DNA of 64,000 nucleotides from Sorghum bicolor (Eukaryota; Streptophyta; Magnoliopsida; Poales; Poaceae). The stretch is from positions 6,078,306-6,142,305 of the forward strand of contig NC_012876.2 of assembly GCF_000003195.3 (NCBI RefSeq). The letters run 5' to 3'. A program made the translations under genes and the position numbers. How positions within the stretch are numbered: the first letter of the stretch is position 1; each line of letters starts with the position of its first letter. Positions 42,130 through 54,825 of this stretch are shown here, one piece after another. The notes beneath the pieces were generated by a model, which was given only the letters and a program-made list of their open reading frames with translations, searched no databases and was not told the DNA's origin.

Positions 42130-44530
42130 TGTAATACCCGATTTTAAGGATAAAACCAGATATGCACCATATGTGAGTCTTAGAAGTCAAATCTCACATA
42201 TAGATACAAATAAGAGGTAATATCAAAAGACAATGCATAAATATATAACGTACTTAGTATAAAAGAGATAACCTTTAATAACAAACAGCGGATAGACAAC
42301 TCCAAACTTCGGGTATTAACTTCTCTCTACAGGATCCAACTGACTGGTTGATCACAAGCCTAACACATCTCCTGAAGTGTGGGGGAAATAGCAAGAGTGA
42401 GTCCATGTCGAACTCCACAAGTATAGCAGCTAGATTGTATAGCTCTCACAATCTCATGATCAATGTGACATAAATAATGTAAAGCATTAAATAATAAATA
42501 ATGGGCATATTTAACACACGAGAATCATCATCGTCGCAGCAAGAATCCCCAAGGCCGCTCCTGACCGTGAGCTCGGCTAGTATACTAGTTTTTAACCCTC
42601 TGCAGAGGTTGCACATCTTTACCCATGAGTCATGATTTACCCTTTCGCCCGAGGTAGCTAGTCTCTTAACCCCCTTCCTAGGGAGGTCGGCAGGGATCAC
42701 TATGAAGTCTTTCAAAGGTTCGTCTAACAAGTTAGGGCCGCTTGGTTTCATTAGTCAGTCCATATGATTCACCCGCAGGAATCCACGGTCTGCTATTCCC
42801 CAATTGCGCCACAACGGGTAACCGCTAACGAGCTAGAAAAGTTACTCATACTTAACTAAAGCCAGAGCCATTATAGCCCTCATGGTTGCACTGTTGTCCC
42901 GGTTATCACTTACAGATAAATCATCAAGTGGCTAAAAAGTCATTTTTATCATTTATTACTTAACATTAATCTAGTCACAGGATCATGGTCACAGAAATAA
43001 AATCCAAATGCTATACTTGCCTTAATCCAAATGCTCTTGCTTATCCTTTTGGTTCTGCTGGTCTCACTTGTTGCCAAAGCTTTGATCTTGATCACCCAAA
43101 ACTGCTCTCCGTCTAAACTCGATCATCGATCACACAAACAATCGGAGAAAGCATACACGAGCAAACAAAGCTACAATTAGAACAGTACACCAATCATATA
43201 AAAACTGTATGAAAAGTTTATAAAATGATTCTACGCATCGCTACGATTTCACAGGCGTAAAGAGCACGAAAAACGGAGTTAAAACGGAGAAGTTATGATT
43301 TTTCTAAGATTTTCTGTGGATGAATAATGAATTTAATAGTACCAGGAAATTAAAAAGTTTCAAAACAGTAAACTAATGTTTCTAACATGTAGAGCATGTA
43401 ACTACGGACCTAACGAAATTTGAATGGATTAAAACGGAGTTAAAATGAATATTTTATGAGCATTACAAAATCAATGGCAATCTTGTAAATAGTGAAAACG
43501 TATTTAGAACTGAGCCGGGAGAAAATACGTTTTCAAAACCCAGAAAACGTAAACCTGATATGGCGCTTTGGATCGCGGGTTTAATTTGGAAAAACTCAGG
43601 GACTCTTTACGAAAATACACCCCGAAGGGGTATCTTCTAATCAGCGCCCTAGATCTTCAGATGGACGGCCCAAACGCGTCAGGGGGTGACGGGCGGCGGC
43701 CGGCCGGCGCTCTGGCCTCCGGCGCGGTGGCGCCATGGGCGACCTCGTCGGAGTTCGTCCAAAACGTGATTCGATGCACCATTCTTCGAAAGAAAAACGC
43801 CAGGTGGACGGGAAGCTTACGTTGAGCTCACCTGCGCGCCTGAATCGGCCCGAAAGAGGACAGGGAAGGCCCGCCGCGGTGAGGACTTTCGGCGAGATCC
43901 AAAATTCCAAAACAAGGACGGCTAGGGCTCGATTTCGCAATTTGGATGCAAAAGGGGGAGCAGCGGGGTTGACCTAGGGCTTTATAGGAGTTTGTTTCGC
44001 GTAAAACGGCAAGAAAATCGAGGAATAAACGGACTCGATCTTCTCCTGGGAGTCCTGCTCGTCCACGACGGGGAGGAAGAAGCAAGAACACGCTGACGTG
44101 TGGGCCCCAGAGATCAGTGAGCCAAGGAAGAGAAGAGAGGAGGGGCGCGCTGCGGGCCTGGAAAGGAGTGGGCCGGGGTGGGGAAACTGGGCCGCGCGGG
44201 AAAGGGGAGTGCTGGGCCTTCGGGCCAGAATGAGTGGGGGAAGAGGAGAAAGGTTTTGTTGTTTTTTTTTTCTATTTTCCTTTCTTTTATTCCAAAGCCA
44301 TTTCAAGTCCCTTTTAAAAATCAGTTTTGAAATACTTTTGAACTTTACTCAAAGTTACACAGTACAAAAATATAAATGCTCCAGCATGAGTGCACATACA
44401 TGTTACTAAACCCTATGATAAGTTTTAATTTACTGAAAAATATTATTCCCCTATGTTTTATGAGCACAAAAATTCAAAATTAAATTATTTTTCATCTATT
44501 TCTAAAAGAACAAAAATTTAGGGTGTTACA
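42130..44530 (-). repeat. 5' LTR of the young gypsy element
   Basis: 2401 bp. It differs from the other LTR by GAAGTCTTTC versus GAAGTCATTC (42709/37029), CCATATGATT versus CCATGTGATT, and one extra T in a T run near 44268. Confidence 0.95.
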
Positions 44531-44535
44531 AATGT

Positions 44536-45500
44536 TTTCAGTTCTTAGTTTTTCAAATGCAAAATTTGAAATTTCCAAACTACTTTTGAATATTCACATG
44601 GTTGTATTGGCCAACTCGTTCTACATGTTGTAGTTGATAAGTTTTTTATTAGAAGTTGTTAAGGTATCAAATAATAGTTGCATTGCATGACATGATTTAA
44701 ACTTTGAGATCATTTAGTGGCCAAAATATTCAATATAGGGTTACAAAATATTAATAAAAAAGATATTGTCCGGAAGAATTAGCTCCATCAATACCTAGCA
44801 GCTATTCGTGTAAGTTGAATCAGATGGGTAACACACAAGACACTGAGATTATATTGGTTTGGCACGTGGTCCCATACGTCTAGTTTGAATTATTTTTGCT
44901 CTATATTTGTATGCTCGGTTATATAGGAGTTGTGTTTAGCTATGCGCTAGAATGTAGAAGATAGGATCCCTCTCAGGAGGTCCCTACCCTTCTTTATATA
45001 GACCAGGGATAGGGTTACAATAGACCTGATTGACTAACATATTGATTTTCTAGTATATGTTATATGGAATGCGCAATATAATGATTCTATTCTATAGTGT
45101 GGAGACACGATGCCACCGAATATCCTCGGAATGACTTGGTATCCAAGCTGGTGGATTCACCTAGTCTTCATTTGAGCCTCATCCCTCATTGTAGAGTTTA
45201 TAGCGTAGAATGAACTGACTTTATTCCAAATGAGTCTAGTGTAGTTGATGAGATGTTTGAGCTAAGGTCTTTGGTTTTTGGTTTTGGTGAGTCACTTAAG
45301 ATGCTCGTCTTGACAAACCGACTAGCCGGTCGGCCTGGCAGCCTCCAATAATGCTTTTGATTGTAGAAGTACTATATCTATCCCTCAATTTAGGGCGTAT
45401 ATGCCCGATGAAATGTACGTAGACGAAGTATATGATTATTAGCCTCTTCATATTTATTAACATTAAAATAATCTAGATAAAATAAATCAAATTTATATAT
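44536..45500. other. Unassigned repeat-like DNA
   Basis: The first part continues the old repeat interrupted by the gypsy element. The stretch 44800-45350 has LTR-like features (a TATATAGGAG segment near 44921 and CTTCTTTATATAGACC near 44992) but no partner was found. No gene was recognised. Confidence 0.4.
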
Positions 45501-45720
45501 CACTACTACAGAATTCACATTCATTGTCGGTCCATCACTGCAAGTTTCTAATAGACCGGTAGTACATGGTAGTGTATACTGCTTGTTCGTGGCTTGAAGC
45601 GCAATAATAGACCACCCGACTAGGATATTGGGGTCATCACTTCTGGTTCTTGGATTGAAACAAAAGTGATACTATCAACCGGTTCGGGACATGAACCAGC
45701 AGTGATAGGCTACACGAAAA
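45501..45720. repeat. CACTA-like terminal fragment
   Basis: Starts CACTACTACAGAATTC and contains subterminal-like ACCGGT motifs. Similar CCGGTTCTAGAAACCG motifs occur at about 50940-50960, which may be the other side of the same interrupted element. Confidence 0.45.
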
Positions 45721-45997
45721 ACTTTATAACTGTCTCATGTGATGTTTGCTGAACATAAACTTTATAGCTCAATATTTTTTTTATTTCAAGTATTTTTTAT
45801 GATGAAATATTTGATTCATAAGATTTTACAGAGTTAATAGCAAAGGAATCCATATGCTCTATAGACACGAGTCAGTTGTAGTGGATCACAGATGGAGAAG
45901 CGGACAAAACAAAATTTGTAGATCTTTGAAATCATCTATCCAACAAAAATTACGTTAGAATTTCTCACATTTGAAAATGAATTTTTTTCAAACAGTC

Positions 45998-47040
45998 CAC
46001 TACTACACAAATTCTTGGGCGTAGCATTTACCAAATACCCTCGAAGACGAGCGGTTATTCGAGGCACGACGGCTAGACCAACAACCACCTCACTAAATCA
46101 TTAACCGAGGCAGGCAACCTAATAGACCCGCCTCGGTTAATATATTTTAACCGACGTGGATATTTTAATACAACTGTCTCGGTAAATCATTAACCGAGGC
46201 AGGCATTCTAGCTCAACTGCCTCGTTAAATCAAGCCCAGCCCACTACAACTCACTACCATCACCCATATTTAAATGAAATCATAGAAACCCTAACTCCCT
46301 CACTCCTTTTCCGAGTCCTAGCTACTCCCTATCCCAATGCCCCAAATCCCTCAGAGCCAGATGCTCCCATCCCGCCGCCCCTCCTCTCTCGATGCTGCCA
46401 CTCCTCTCCCCATCATGCCGTTCACTCTCCTCTCCTCCCAGCCATGGCGTAGGGCAGCCCGGCCCATCCTAAGGTTGTGTGGTCCCTCCACGACCATAGT
46501 GCGGCGCAGACCGGCCACGGTGGTGGCATGCCCCTCCTCCTCTCCCTCCATGGCCATGGGGCGGCCACAGAGGCCGCGCACCCCTCCTTACCTCAATCCA
46601 TTGCTCCACCATGGCGGGCACTCCAGCAGTAGTGTGGCACCAGCAACGCGAGGATAAGACAGCACCGGTGGTGTGACGACGAGGTGGATGCGCCACTAGA
46701 CCACCTCCACCACCACTGTAGTCGAAGATTGAGTGGATCCATGACTGTGGTGTCCTGATCAACGCCCGCAGTGCCCAGATCTGGCAAGCAGCTGGATCCG
46801 GTGAACGGGTGACCTCCTCCAACGAGCAGACGTCACAGCAATGCAGATCCGGCAAGCGATGGTATGGCACGTGGATGGGCTCAGTGGGCCTGTCCATGGT
46901 TTTTTTGTTTTTTTATTCGATTTACCGAGGCGAGCATCCAACATCTCCTATTAAGGCCACGATTAACCGTGACCATTTGTCCAAGGTGGTTGGCTTACCC
47001 GCCTCGGTTAAGCCAAAATGCAAAAATTATTGTAGTAGTG
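45998..47040. mobile_element. Complete non-autonomous CACTA-type element (TSD GTC)
   Basis: A 1043-bp element bounded by CACTACTACACAAATT and TTGTAGTAGTG, flanked by GTC on both sides (45995-45997 and 47041-47043). Subterminal ACCGAGGC / GCCTCGGTTAA motifs recur inverted at the ends. The middle (46280-46900) is GC-richer and gene-like, as in the related element at 8318. The Pro/Ser/Arg-rich ORFs there are not recognisable proteins. Confidence 0.9.
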
Positions 47041-47079
47041 GTCTCGAGAATGGAGAAACAACCAATATGAAATGTTGTA

Positions 47080-49823
47080 TGTAACATCCAAAAATTTGCT
47101 TTTGAATTAATAGGGTTTAATTGGATTTATTTCAATATTTGTGTGAGCATTTAAAGTAGCAAATAAATATTTTTTTTGGAAATTAAAATTTATCATAAGC
47201 TTAGTAACAATGTTTTGTGCATTCATGCTGAGACATATTTTATTTTGTGTTGATTGTTTTTGGTTTGTATTTAATTGTCCTCAAAATCCTTTTTGAAAAA
47301 GGCTTTAAAAAAGAGAGAAGAAAGCCTCCCTTGATCTGGCCGAGGCCCAACTCTTCCTCTCCCTCTTTCTTTCCTCTGTTGGGGCTCGCGGCCCATCTAA
47401 CCTCCCACTTCTATCCCCGTTGGCTCAGCACGCGCAGCAAGCCCGCCTCCCTCTCTCGGCCCAATGGCCAGCCCAGTCGCGCGCAGCTCTCCCCCGCGTC
47501 ACTGATCGCCCGGACCCGCTCTCTCTCTCCCGCCGACGTGTTAGGCCCACCGGTCAGCGACTCCTTCCCCTCCTTTCTCCTTCCTCGCGCGTGTCCGAGA
47601 AGGACTCCTTCCCCAACCGACCCCAATCCCGATTTAGGCGGGATATGCTTTCCCTGACCTCTATAAAGTCCTAAGCATCGTACCCCGCGCGCTTGCATTC
47701 TGTTTCCACCGCAAAATCGAGCCCTAGCCGCCACGAACGCTAAAGTTTGGATCTCGCCGAGCTTGGAGTCGAACTGCCACCGCCGCGAGTCTTTTCCCTT
47801 GCTCCTCGGCCCGAGAAGAGTCGCTAGGTGAAACCGCGGTGAGCTCCTCGTTCTACCGGAGTTCTCCTTTCGCAGTTTGGTGCACAGAAACGTGAGAACC
47901 GTGACTCCGGTGAGCCCCATCAATGGCGCCGCCGCCAAAGGCTTGAATTCCGGCAAGCCCGCCGCCGGGGACTCCCTGGAGATGCTCTGGGGCGTTCGAT
48001 CGACGATCAACGGCTGTAATAAGAAGATACCCCTTCGCCGGGATTTTTGCTAAAGAGACCCCCTGGATCTGAGAAACCAACCCGCGGCCCCTTGCATATT
48101 CCCCGTTTACGTTTTCAAATTCTAAAGACGTATTCTGTTTTGGCTTAGAAGAAAATACGTCTTTTGTTATTTACAGTTTTGCCATTGAAACTGATTTGGT
48201 CATAAAATGCTCATTTTTAATCCAATTTGGTCCATTCAAATTTCATTAGGTTCATAATCATGATCTCTACATGTTAGTAAAATTGTTTACTCAGTTTGAA
48301 ACTTTTTAATTTCGTGGTACTATTTAATTAATTATTTATCTATAGGAAATCTTAGAAAATTCATATCTTTTTCGTTTTAACTCCGATTTTCGTGATTTTA
48401 CGTTTGTGTGATCGTAGCACTGCGTAGAATATTTTTATAAACTTTTATCTTTGTTTTCTCACTGTTTGGTGTATTGTTCTAATTATAGCTTGTTTGCTTC
48501 GTGTATGATTGCCTACTTTGGATTGCGTGTTGTTGATTGATGATCGAGTTTAGTCGGTGAGCTTTACGTTGGTGATCAAGGTCAAGCTTTTGACGACCAG
48601 CAGCAGGCTCAGGAGAGCTTTGATCAAGACAAGTATAACTTGGGACTATCCTTGTTACCTATACACTTTTAATACATATATCATATGCATGTGTCCATCT
48701 TGATGACCTTAGCAAAATCATAGATGATTGTTATCCTGAAATCCTTGTTACCTATTTTGGATATGCATTTGGGTAGTTCTTGCTAGTGCTTGAATATAAT
48801 CCATGATCTTGTAACAAGAATATTTGGATATACAATAAACAATAAAATAAGCTTTGTAGCAACTTGACTATAAAGGTGGAAAGAACTCTGGCTTTTGCTG
48901 GATTGATCTTGACCCTCCATAAGGACTTATCCCTTGGCAAAAGCTGGGACAACTTGTGCAACCATGAGGGCTATATGGCTCTGGCTTTAGTCAAGTATGA
49001 GTAACTTTTCTAGCTCGTTAGCGATTACCCGTGTGGCGTAATTGGGGAATAGCAGACCGTGGATTCCTGTGGGTGAATCACATGGACTGACTAATGAAAC
49101 CAAGCGGCCCTAACTTGTTAGACGAACCTTTGAAAGACTTCATAGTGATCACTGCCGACCTTCCTTGGTAGTGGGTTAAGAGGTCGACGGGCCTCGGGCG
49201 AAAGGGTAAATCATGACTCATGGGTAAAGATGTACAACTTCTGCAGAGTGTTAAATCTGGTATACTAGCCGTGCCCACGGATACGGGCGGCCCGGAAAAC
49301 TGACGGAATAGACGGACACTGATGAACATGATTAATGATGATAAATGATGGTTTATTATGTTGTTTATATGTGTTATTCTTAATTCTTGTATACATTGAT
49401 CATGTGGCTATGGGATTTACTATGCTACCTTGATATTTGCTATCCAATGATTAAACATGCTATCCACTATTAAAAGCTAAATGCAGTCAAACCAGTGTGA
49501 GCTGTTTGAGCCTCATGAACCCCTGGTTATACTTGTTGAGTACGATATGTGCTCACTCTTGCAATTTCCCCAACACCTCAGGAGAAGTTTTGGGCTTGTG
49601 ATCAACCAGTCAGTTGGATCCTTTAGAGAGAGGTTAATACCCGACGTTTGGAGTTGTCATTCCGCTGTTTGCTATCAAAGGTTATCTCTTTTATACTAAG
49701 TACGCTATATATTTATGCATTGTCTTTTGATATTACACCTTACTTGTAGCTATATGTGAGATTTGGCTTTTAAAACTCACATGTGGTGTATATCTGGTTT
49801 TGTCGTTAAAATCGGGTATTGCA
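47080..49823 (+). mobile_element. Solo gypsy LTR (TSD TTGTA)
   Basis: A 2744-bp sequence starting TGTAACATCC and ending GGGTATTGCA, directly flanked by TTGTA on both sides (47075-47079 and 49824-49828). No internal region is attached, so it is a solo LTR, normally the product of LTR-LTR recombination. It is related to the LTRs at 1-566, 2427-5167 and 36454/42130. The reading frame conserved in the sense strand of those LTRs is broken here. Confidence 0.93.
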
Positions 49824-50123
49824 TTGTAGATCTCTAAAAGTTATACAACTTTATAGTTGCTAACATTTTCAATTGAAATCATCTATCCAAAAAAAGTTAC
49901 ATTTCAATTTTTCTCATATTTGTAATTTGAATTTTGAAATGATCCCAGATGTATAAATGACCAAAACAAAAGTCGTAGACCTCAAAAGATTATAAAACTT
50001 TGTAGTTAATAATCTTTTATTTGAAAACATCTATCCGTGAAATATTATGCTTAGATTTCTCATATTTGAAATTCAAATCTTCAAAAGATCATGGATAAAG
50101 AATTGACCAAAACCAAAGTTATA

Positions 50124-50368
50124 CTCACTCCGTCACTAAAAGAGTCGCTATAGGAATTATGCAAGTCAAACTTTATTGACATTGACTAGGTTTGAAGAAA
50201 AGATGTGTAATATTTATATCTCCAAATAAGTTTATTATAGAAGTATATTCAATGATCTATCTAATGGTATTAACTATGTACCATAAATATTAATATTTTG
50301 TAAATATATTTGATCAAAGTTCAACTTTTTGGGAAATGAGAATGACTATTTTTTAGAGATAGAGAGAG
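50124..50368. mobile_element. Stowaway-like MITE (TSD TA)
   Basis: CTCACTCCGTCACTAAAAGAGTC and GACTATTTTTTAGAGATAGAGAGAG are imperfect inverted ends flanked by TA. It interrupts the A-family repeat. Confidence 0.75.
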
Positions 50369-50890
50369 TAGATCTCAAAAAGTTATAAAACTACGTAGCT
50401 AACGATTTTTTTGTTTGAATTAAATTTAGGGTCCTAAATACTCGTTTTAAAATGAAATAAACATAAAATAAGGAGAATGAATATTCTAAATGGACATAGA
50501 TGTCTTTAGTCCATCCTCAAAGCAGGTTTCATGCCTCAGTTTCCAACACATCCATATTTTAAAAATAGTGTAGAAGAGTTTCATCCCCATAAAATTTTCT
50601 CTACTCCCATGAAACTTTTATCACCTTTCTTTTCATTAATACGATGTCATATTAGTATATTTGATGTCTATGAAACTCATTGAAACTCCGTTGAGACTAG
50701 CCTTACAGGTGGTGTGGTTAGAGGGGACGAATACATGAAGTTGGAGGTGACGAGTGTGAGCGCTAGTAGCCGCGCACCTCGCACTTTCACACGAAAAATC
50801 GTGACTCGTGACTTTGGTTTCCTGATTATAATACACTAAGACCGTGTGGGTAGTTCATTAGAATGGTGCCCGATGATTTTGGAGTTCTAG

Positions 50891-51469
50891 AAAACCTGAT
50901 CACTCAATGATTATCCCCCTCATCACTGCCATTTTCCCACTGCCGGTTCTAGAAACCGTCAGTAATAAGAGGTGGTTCAGACCCGGTAGCTGTTTTGAGG
51001 ATGTGTATCGTCTGTACTCTGGTGGGTTTTAAAAGCTGAGGTTTTTCAGAGATCTCGGTTTTGGCCATTTGTTTCTACTCCTATTTCTAGTAGACAACGT
51101 AAAGCAAATCGAGCAGGAGAGCTACCAATTATATCGAAGAAGAGCAAAACCGCAAAGCTATGTCACTAGTTAATACAACACTAAACTAGCAAACTGTTCA
51201 CAACAAGAGCAAAACCGTAAACACAAACACAAACACCACATCACAAAACAACATCTAGCGAAGAGGCAAATCTGCAAGCCACTGAGCAGTGTTTTTCTCT
51301 CATAATAAATCAGCGAAAGTTTTTCTGTCAAACGAATAAGCTCCACCACTAGGTCGAAGAAGGCACGACTTTTTAAGCCCATCAATGAATAGAAAAAGTA
51401 TGGTGGCAACAAATCATGCAGACGACCTGCATTCTTATGAATTATGTCCTTGCTGAACTTAACTTTTTT
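50891..51469. other. Unassigned intergenic DNA
   Basis: Starts with CACTA-like subterminal motifs (CACTGCCGGTTCTAGAAACCG). The minus-strand ORF at 51170-51520 shows no family motif and runs into the hairpin element. Confidence 0.4.
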
Positions 51470-52012
51470 GGGAGATTGGCTGTGAGACATGCAGAATGGT
51501 GGCCATTTGCCAGTAGACACTAGGAAAAAATAGACTGCTCAAAGACATCCATTTCTTGTCAAATTTGCTGGCGGGCACTACGTCTAATCAAACATTATTA
51601 CAAAATAGATATAAAATCATATAAGTGCTAGAAAATTATACTATAAATTTTTTACACTCTACGTGATGAGAACTATAGTGTAAAAATATTGTTTTGCACT
51701 GAAATGATCATTTTACCTCTCTTCATAAATAGACAAAGATAACTATGGTTAATTAGTTAATATATTAGTAAGATACTAAAAATACTAAATAATATTTTTA
51801 CACTATAGTTCTCATCATGTAGAGTGTAAAAAATTATAGTATAATTTTCTAGCACTTATATGATTTTATATCTATTTTGTAATAATGTTTGATTAGACGT
51901 ACTGTCTGCCAGCAAATTTGACAAAAACCGGAGTGTCTTTGAGCAATCTAATTTTTTCTAGTGTCCGCTGGCAAATGGCCAGCATTCTGCATGTCCCACA
52001 GCCAATTCTCCC
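51470..52012. mobile_element. Long-hairpin MITE (arms of about 230 bp)
   Basis: The left arm (GGGAGATTGGCTGTGAGACATGC … to about 51690) is complementary to the right arm (about 51785 … GCATGTCCCACAGCCAATTCTCCC), with a loop of about 100 bp. Inner stretches such as TCTAATCAAACATTATTACAAAATAGATATAAAATCATATAAGTGCTAG match almost perfectly. Both sides are bordered by T runs, so the target duplication is unclear. Long inverted ends suggest a Mutator-type or foldback element. Confidence 0.85.
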
Positions 52013-52084
52013 TTTTTTTTAACGTATCATGTTATGCAAGTCACACACTTTGATGAATTATGTTGAACAGTGGAGGTCACTCAA

Positions 52085-52725
52085 GGACCCTTAATGGCTT
52101 ATATGATCGTGCTCCGCATGTGGAAATAGGCCTACATAGGTATAGCATCTCTCTTACAGTCGTGTACAAGGGATTTACTTGGACGTCCTACATTTGAAAC
52201 AAAAAGGATTATAAGTTAGCCCCTCCTAAGGTTGCACTAAACCCACCAACTATAACCATAAATGTGCCACATTGGCCAATTTCACAATTACTATAGGTTT
52301 CGAATTGGCTGGAGTGTTATATTAACCCCACCTAAGGATTGACACCCTCGGTAGCTCACCACATATGTAGCGGATGTGTAGGACCATCCCTTAGTACACA
52401 CATCCACGGGCACATATAGCAACGGTTGATGATCTTCTGATACCATTTTTTACACCCCGTGTCTAAAAACTGCTTACATGGACCAGCTCCACACGTGGAA
52501 CCGACCTGTATACATGTAGCATCTTTCTTACATTTTTTTCCTCAATTTGTGTAAAAGGGTTAACTCAAAGGTGCTATGTTTAGAACAATAAAGGTTATAA
52601 TAAGCTAGTCCTCACCCACCAAAACTTCTACGATGGTACTAAACCCACAAACTACAACCACACATATGCCATATGTACCAACTTCACAACTGCTACAGGC
52701 CTCTTATGGGATGGAGTGTTACACT
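52085..52725. repeat. Two diverged tandem copies (about 360-bp period)
   Basis: The series GTAGCATCT(C/T)TCTTACA, then TAAACCCAC(C)AACTA, then a CACAAxTxCTAxAGG phrase and TGGAGTGTTA, occurs first at about 52140-52320 and again at about 52508-52715. No coding content was recognised. Confidence 0.55.
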
Positions 52726-54360
52726 TTTTTTAGTGAACCTATGTGTTAAATGTCCTTGTGGTCACCTTGTTACTATAAGGTTCACCACTCTGTGAAACTC
52801 TACACGGTTTGTTGTGTTCATGCATGTCTCTTCTCAGGCCCCAAAAGGAGTTAGGGCTTGGAAGGAGTAAAATTTAACAAGTATTGTAGCATATTTGTAA
52901 CTATAACAATTAGTATCAGTAATGGACTAATTAGGCTTAAAAAGTCGTCCCATAAATTATTTTTTAGCTCTGTTTTTAGTTTTATAAATAGTCTATATTT
53001 AATATAGTATGCATGTGTCTAAATATTTGACAGGAGTTAAAGTTCACGGCTTGGAACCAAATGGGGCCTTACAAGGTGTACAAGGTGTTGTGTTCATGCA
53101 TGTCTTTTCGATCGGTTTTGTCGTGTTCATGCATGTCTTCCCAAGGAGTCAAAATGCATACAAGCCAACGCAAGAAAAGTATGTTGTTGGTGAGCGCGAA
53201 CATGACCGGAGAGCTTAGAGATGTTGGAAATAGATGTATGCTGTTCATGTAGCTATTAGACACCAAATGGTTGGCCAAACGTGCCTCTTACCAGAGACGC
53301 CCGCTCACCTGGCAGTTAATATGTGGTGCACGTATTTTAAGTTGTTACTTTGTTATAGAATATTCAAGCAAAAAGAATAGTCAAGTCTTCATCCGTAGCA
53401 ATATATGTGACGTCGACGGTACCTAGGAGCAAACGGTCCACATACATATATCACCGTCACCCAGCTATAGTCCAAAGCTATAGTCCACTACTGACAGCTA
53501 TGTAGACAATAATTTTTTGGACTTACTGATGACAAATGTTGGAATAAAATTACAAAAAAGGATAAACCGTCTGACTAAAATTTTTGGACTAGTGAAGCGG
53601 CCGAACAAAACTTGACTATATATTCCATGGAAAAATTTAAGTTTTTTTCAATAAAAGATGAATTATATTAGATAATTGCTGGGTGCATCAACACATTACG
53701 AACACTATGGGTTACACTATAAATACCTAGAAACTGATTTTCATCTAAATTATATACCGATATTATACGACGCTTTGCAGTATGAATAACTGCACAGGCA
53801 AATACTCGGCAAAAGACCTGAGAACAATATCTAACGAACGACAGCCAACATTTATGTTGGTGGACTTGAGAAACTTCTTTTTTAAGTCTTCCTTCTTCTT
53901 TTTTCTACCACCGAACAAAATGGGGAAGACGGATCTTAACCACAATAAAACGAATAAAAGATCAGAGAAAATTATTCCATGGTGGCGACACATATTTCAG
54001 AAATAAAAGTCTCTATATGTCGTCATGCTGGTGAGGATGTTGGTGCCGTAGTTGTCGCTCTCATCTTTCAAACTATAATTTTGTGCATGATCCTTCGGCA
54101 AACATGCTACAAACCAATCCATTAAAGAGACGTCCTACAATTTAGCCGACATTCCACAGCACATCTGGTAACCCTGTAAATGTTAAATTTCATGTGAGTT
54201 TTTTTAAATTCTTTGAAGTGTTTCTTAATTAAAAGCTTGCTACAATACTTGGCAAAAAGGATTACACCTACTACTAGTCAGTCTTTGCCATCTCTTTCTA
54301 TTACTATTTCGTTCTGCCTGCCTACTCGAGTCACGGTCAATGAAAAAAGGATATACCTTT
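52726..54360. other. Unassigned intergenic DNA
   Basis: Contains a decayed MITE-like stretch (about 52870-53040, TTAGGCTTAAAAAGTCGTC phrase) and two close copies of GTGTTCATGCATGTCTT (53088 and 53122). No gene was recognised. Confidence 0.4.
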
Positions 54361-54480
54361 ACAAAGACAATCTCTATTATTCACAAGTAGTGTTGACGCC
54401 GGAAATCAACACTGGCCTTTACAAAGACCATCTCTATTATTCACAAGTAGTGTTGACGCCCGAAATCAACACTGGAGTCG
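54361..54480 (+). repeat. Perfect-length 60-bp tandem duplication
   Basis: Two adjacent 60-bp units start ACAAAGAC(A/C)A and contain TATTCACAAGTAGTGTTGAC. They differ at about two positions within the shared part. The unit length keeps a frame open across both copies, but the ORF has no recognisable family. Confidence 0.9.
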
Positions 54481-54514
54481 CTATCACTTTTGAAGAAGCG
54501 TCACAACACTAAAC

Positions 54515-54800
54515 GAAAATTGGACTTTGCCAACTACTAGAATCATTTGCCACCTGCCAACAGGGCAGTCAGCAAACATATACTTTGCCGACCTCCCCTA
54601 TAAGCAGTCGGTAAAGGAGTCTTTGCCGACTGTCCTAATTTCCTGAGCTGTCGGCCACTCCAAGCAGTCGGCAAAGACGTCCTTTGTCGATTGCTGGCAA
54701 AGAAAAGCTGGTGGCAAAGGTGGCTGGGGCTAAACGGCGCCCATCGTCGTCCCTTTTGCCACCTGCCAGGTCGTCAGACAGTCGGCAAAGATAAAATTTT
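54515..54800. repeat. CACTA subterminal repeat cluster
   Basis: Inverted motifs CTTTGCCGACTG / CAGTCGGCAAAG and TTTGCCACCTGCCA recur, analogous to but distinct from the TTTGCCGAGAGCC motif of the element at 12545. No terminal CACTA sequence was found. Confidence 0.6.
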
Positions 54801-54825
54801 TTATTTTTGAAATTTGAATTTAGGT

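Larger units (their letters stand above)
36454..44530 (-). mobile_element. Complete young non-autonomous Ty3/gypsy element (TSD AATGT)
   Basis: An 8.08-kb element with two near-identical LTRs (36454-38853 and 42130-44530), flanked by the 5-bp duplication AATGT (36449-36453 and 44531-44535). Orientation is minus: the primer-binding site lies inside the right LTR and the polypurine tract inside the left one. The 3.3-kb interior carries a gag-like ORF with a CCHC knuckle and a retropepsin-like ORF. No reverse transcriptase, RNase H or integrase was found, so it must be mobilised in trans. By eye the LTRs differ by two substitutions and a one-base homopolymer indel. Confidence 0.95.
45721..50890. 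repeat. Old A-family repeat interrupted by nested insertions
   Basis: Outside the nested elements, the sequence shares ordered phrases with copies A/A' (ATCTATCCA…AAAAGTTA, TTTCTCACATTTGAAAT, GGGTAGTTCATTAGAATGG). It is interrupted by the CACTA element 45998-47040, the solo LTR 47080-49823 and a Stowaway MITE 50124-50368. Confidence 0.6.

Noticed and set aside
46337..46897. Pro/Ser/Arg-rich ORFs inside the CACTA element
   Set aside because: They overlap on both strands, have no recognisable domain, and lie inside a transposon.
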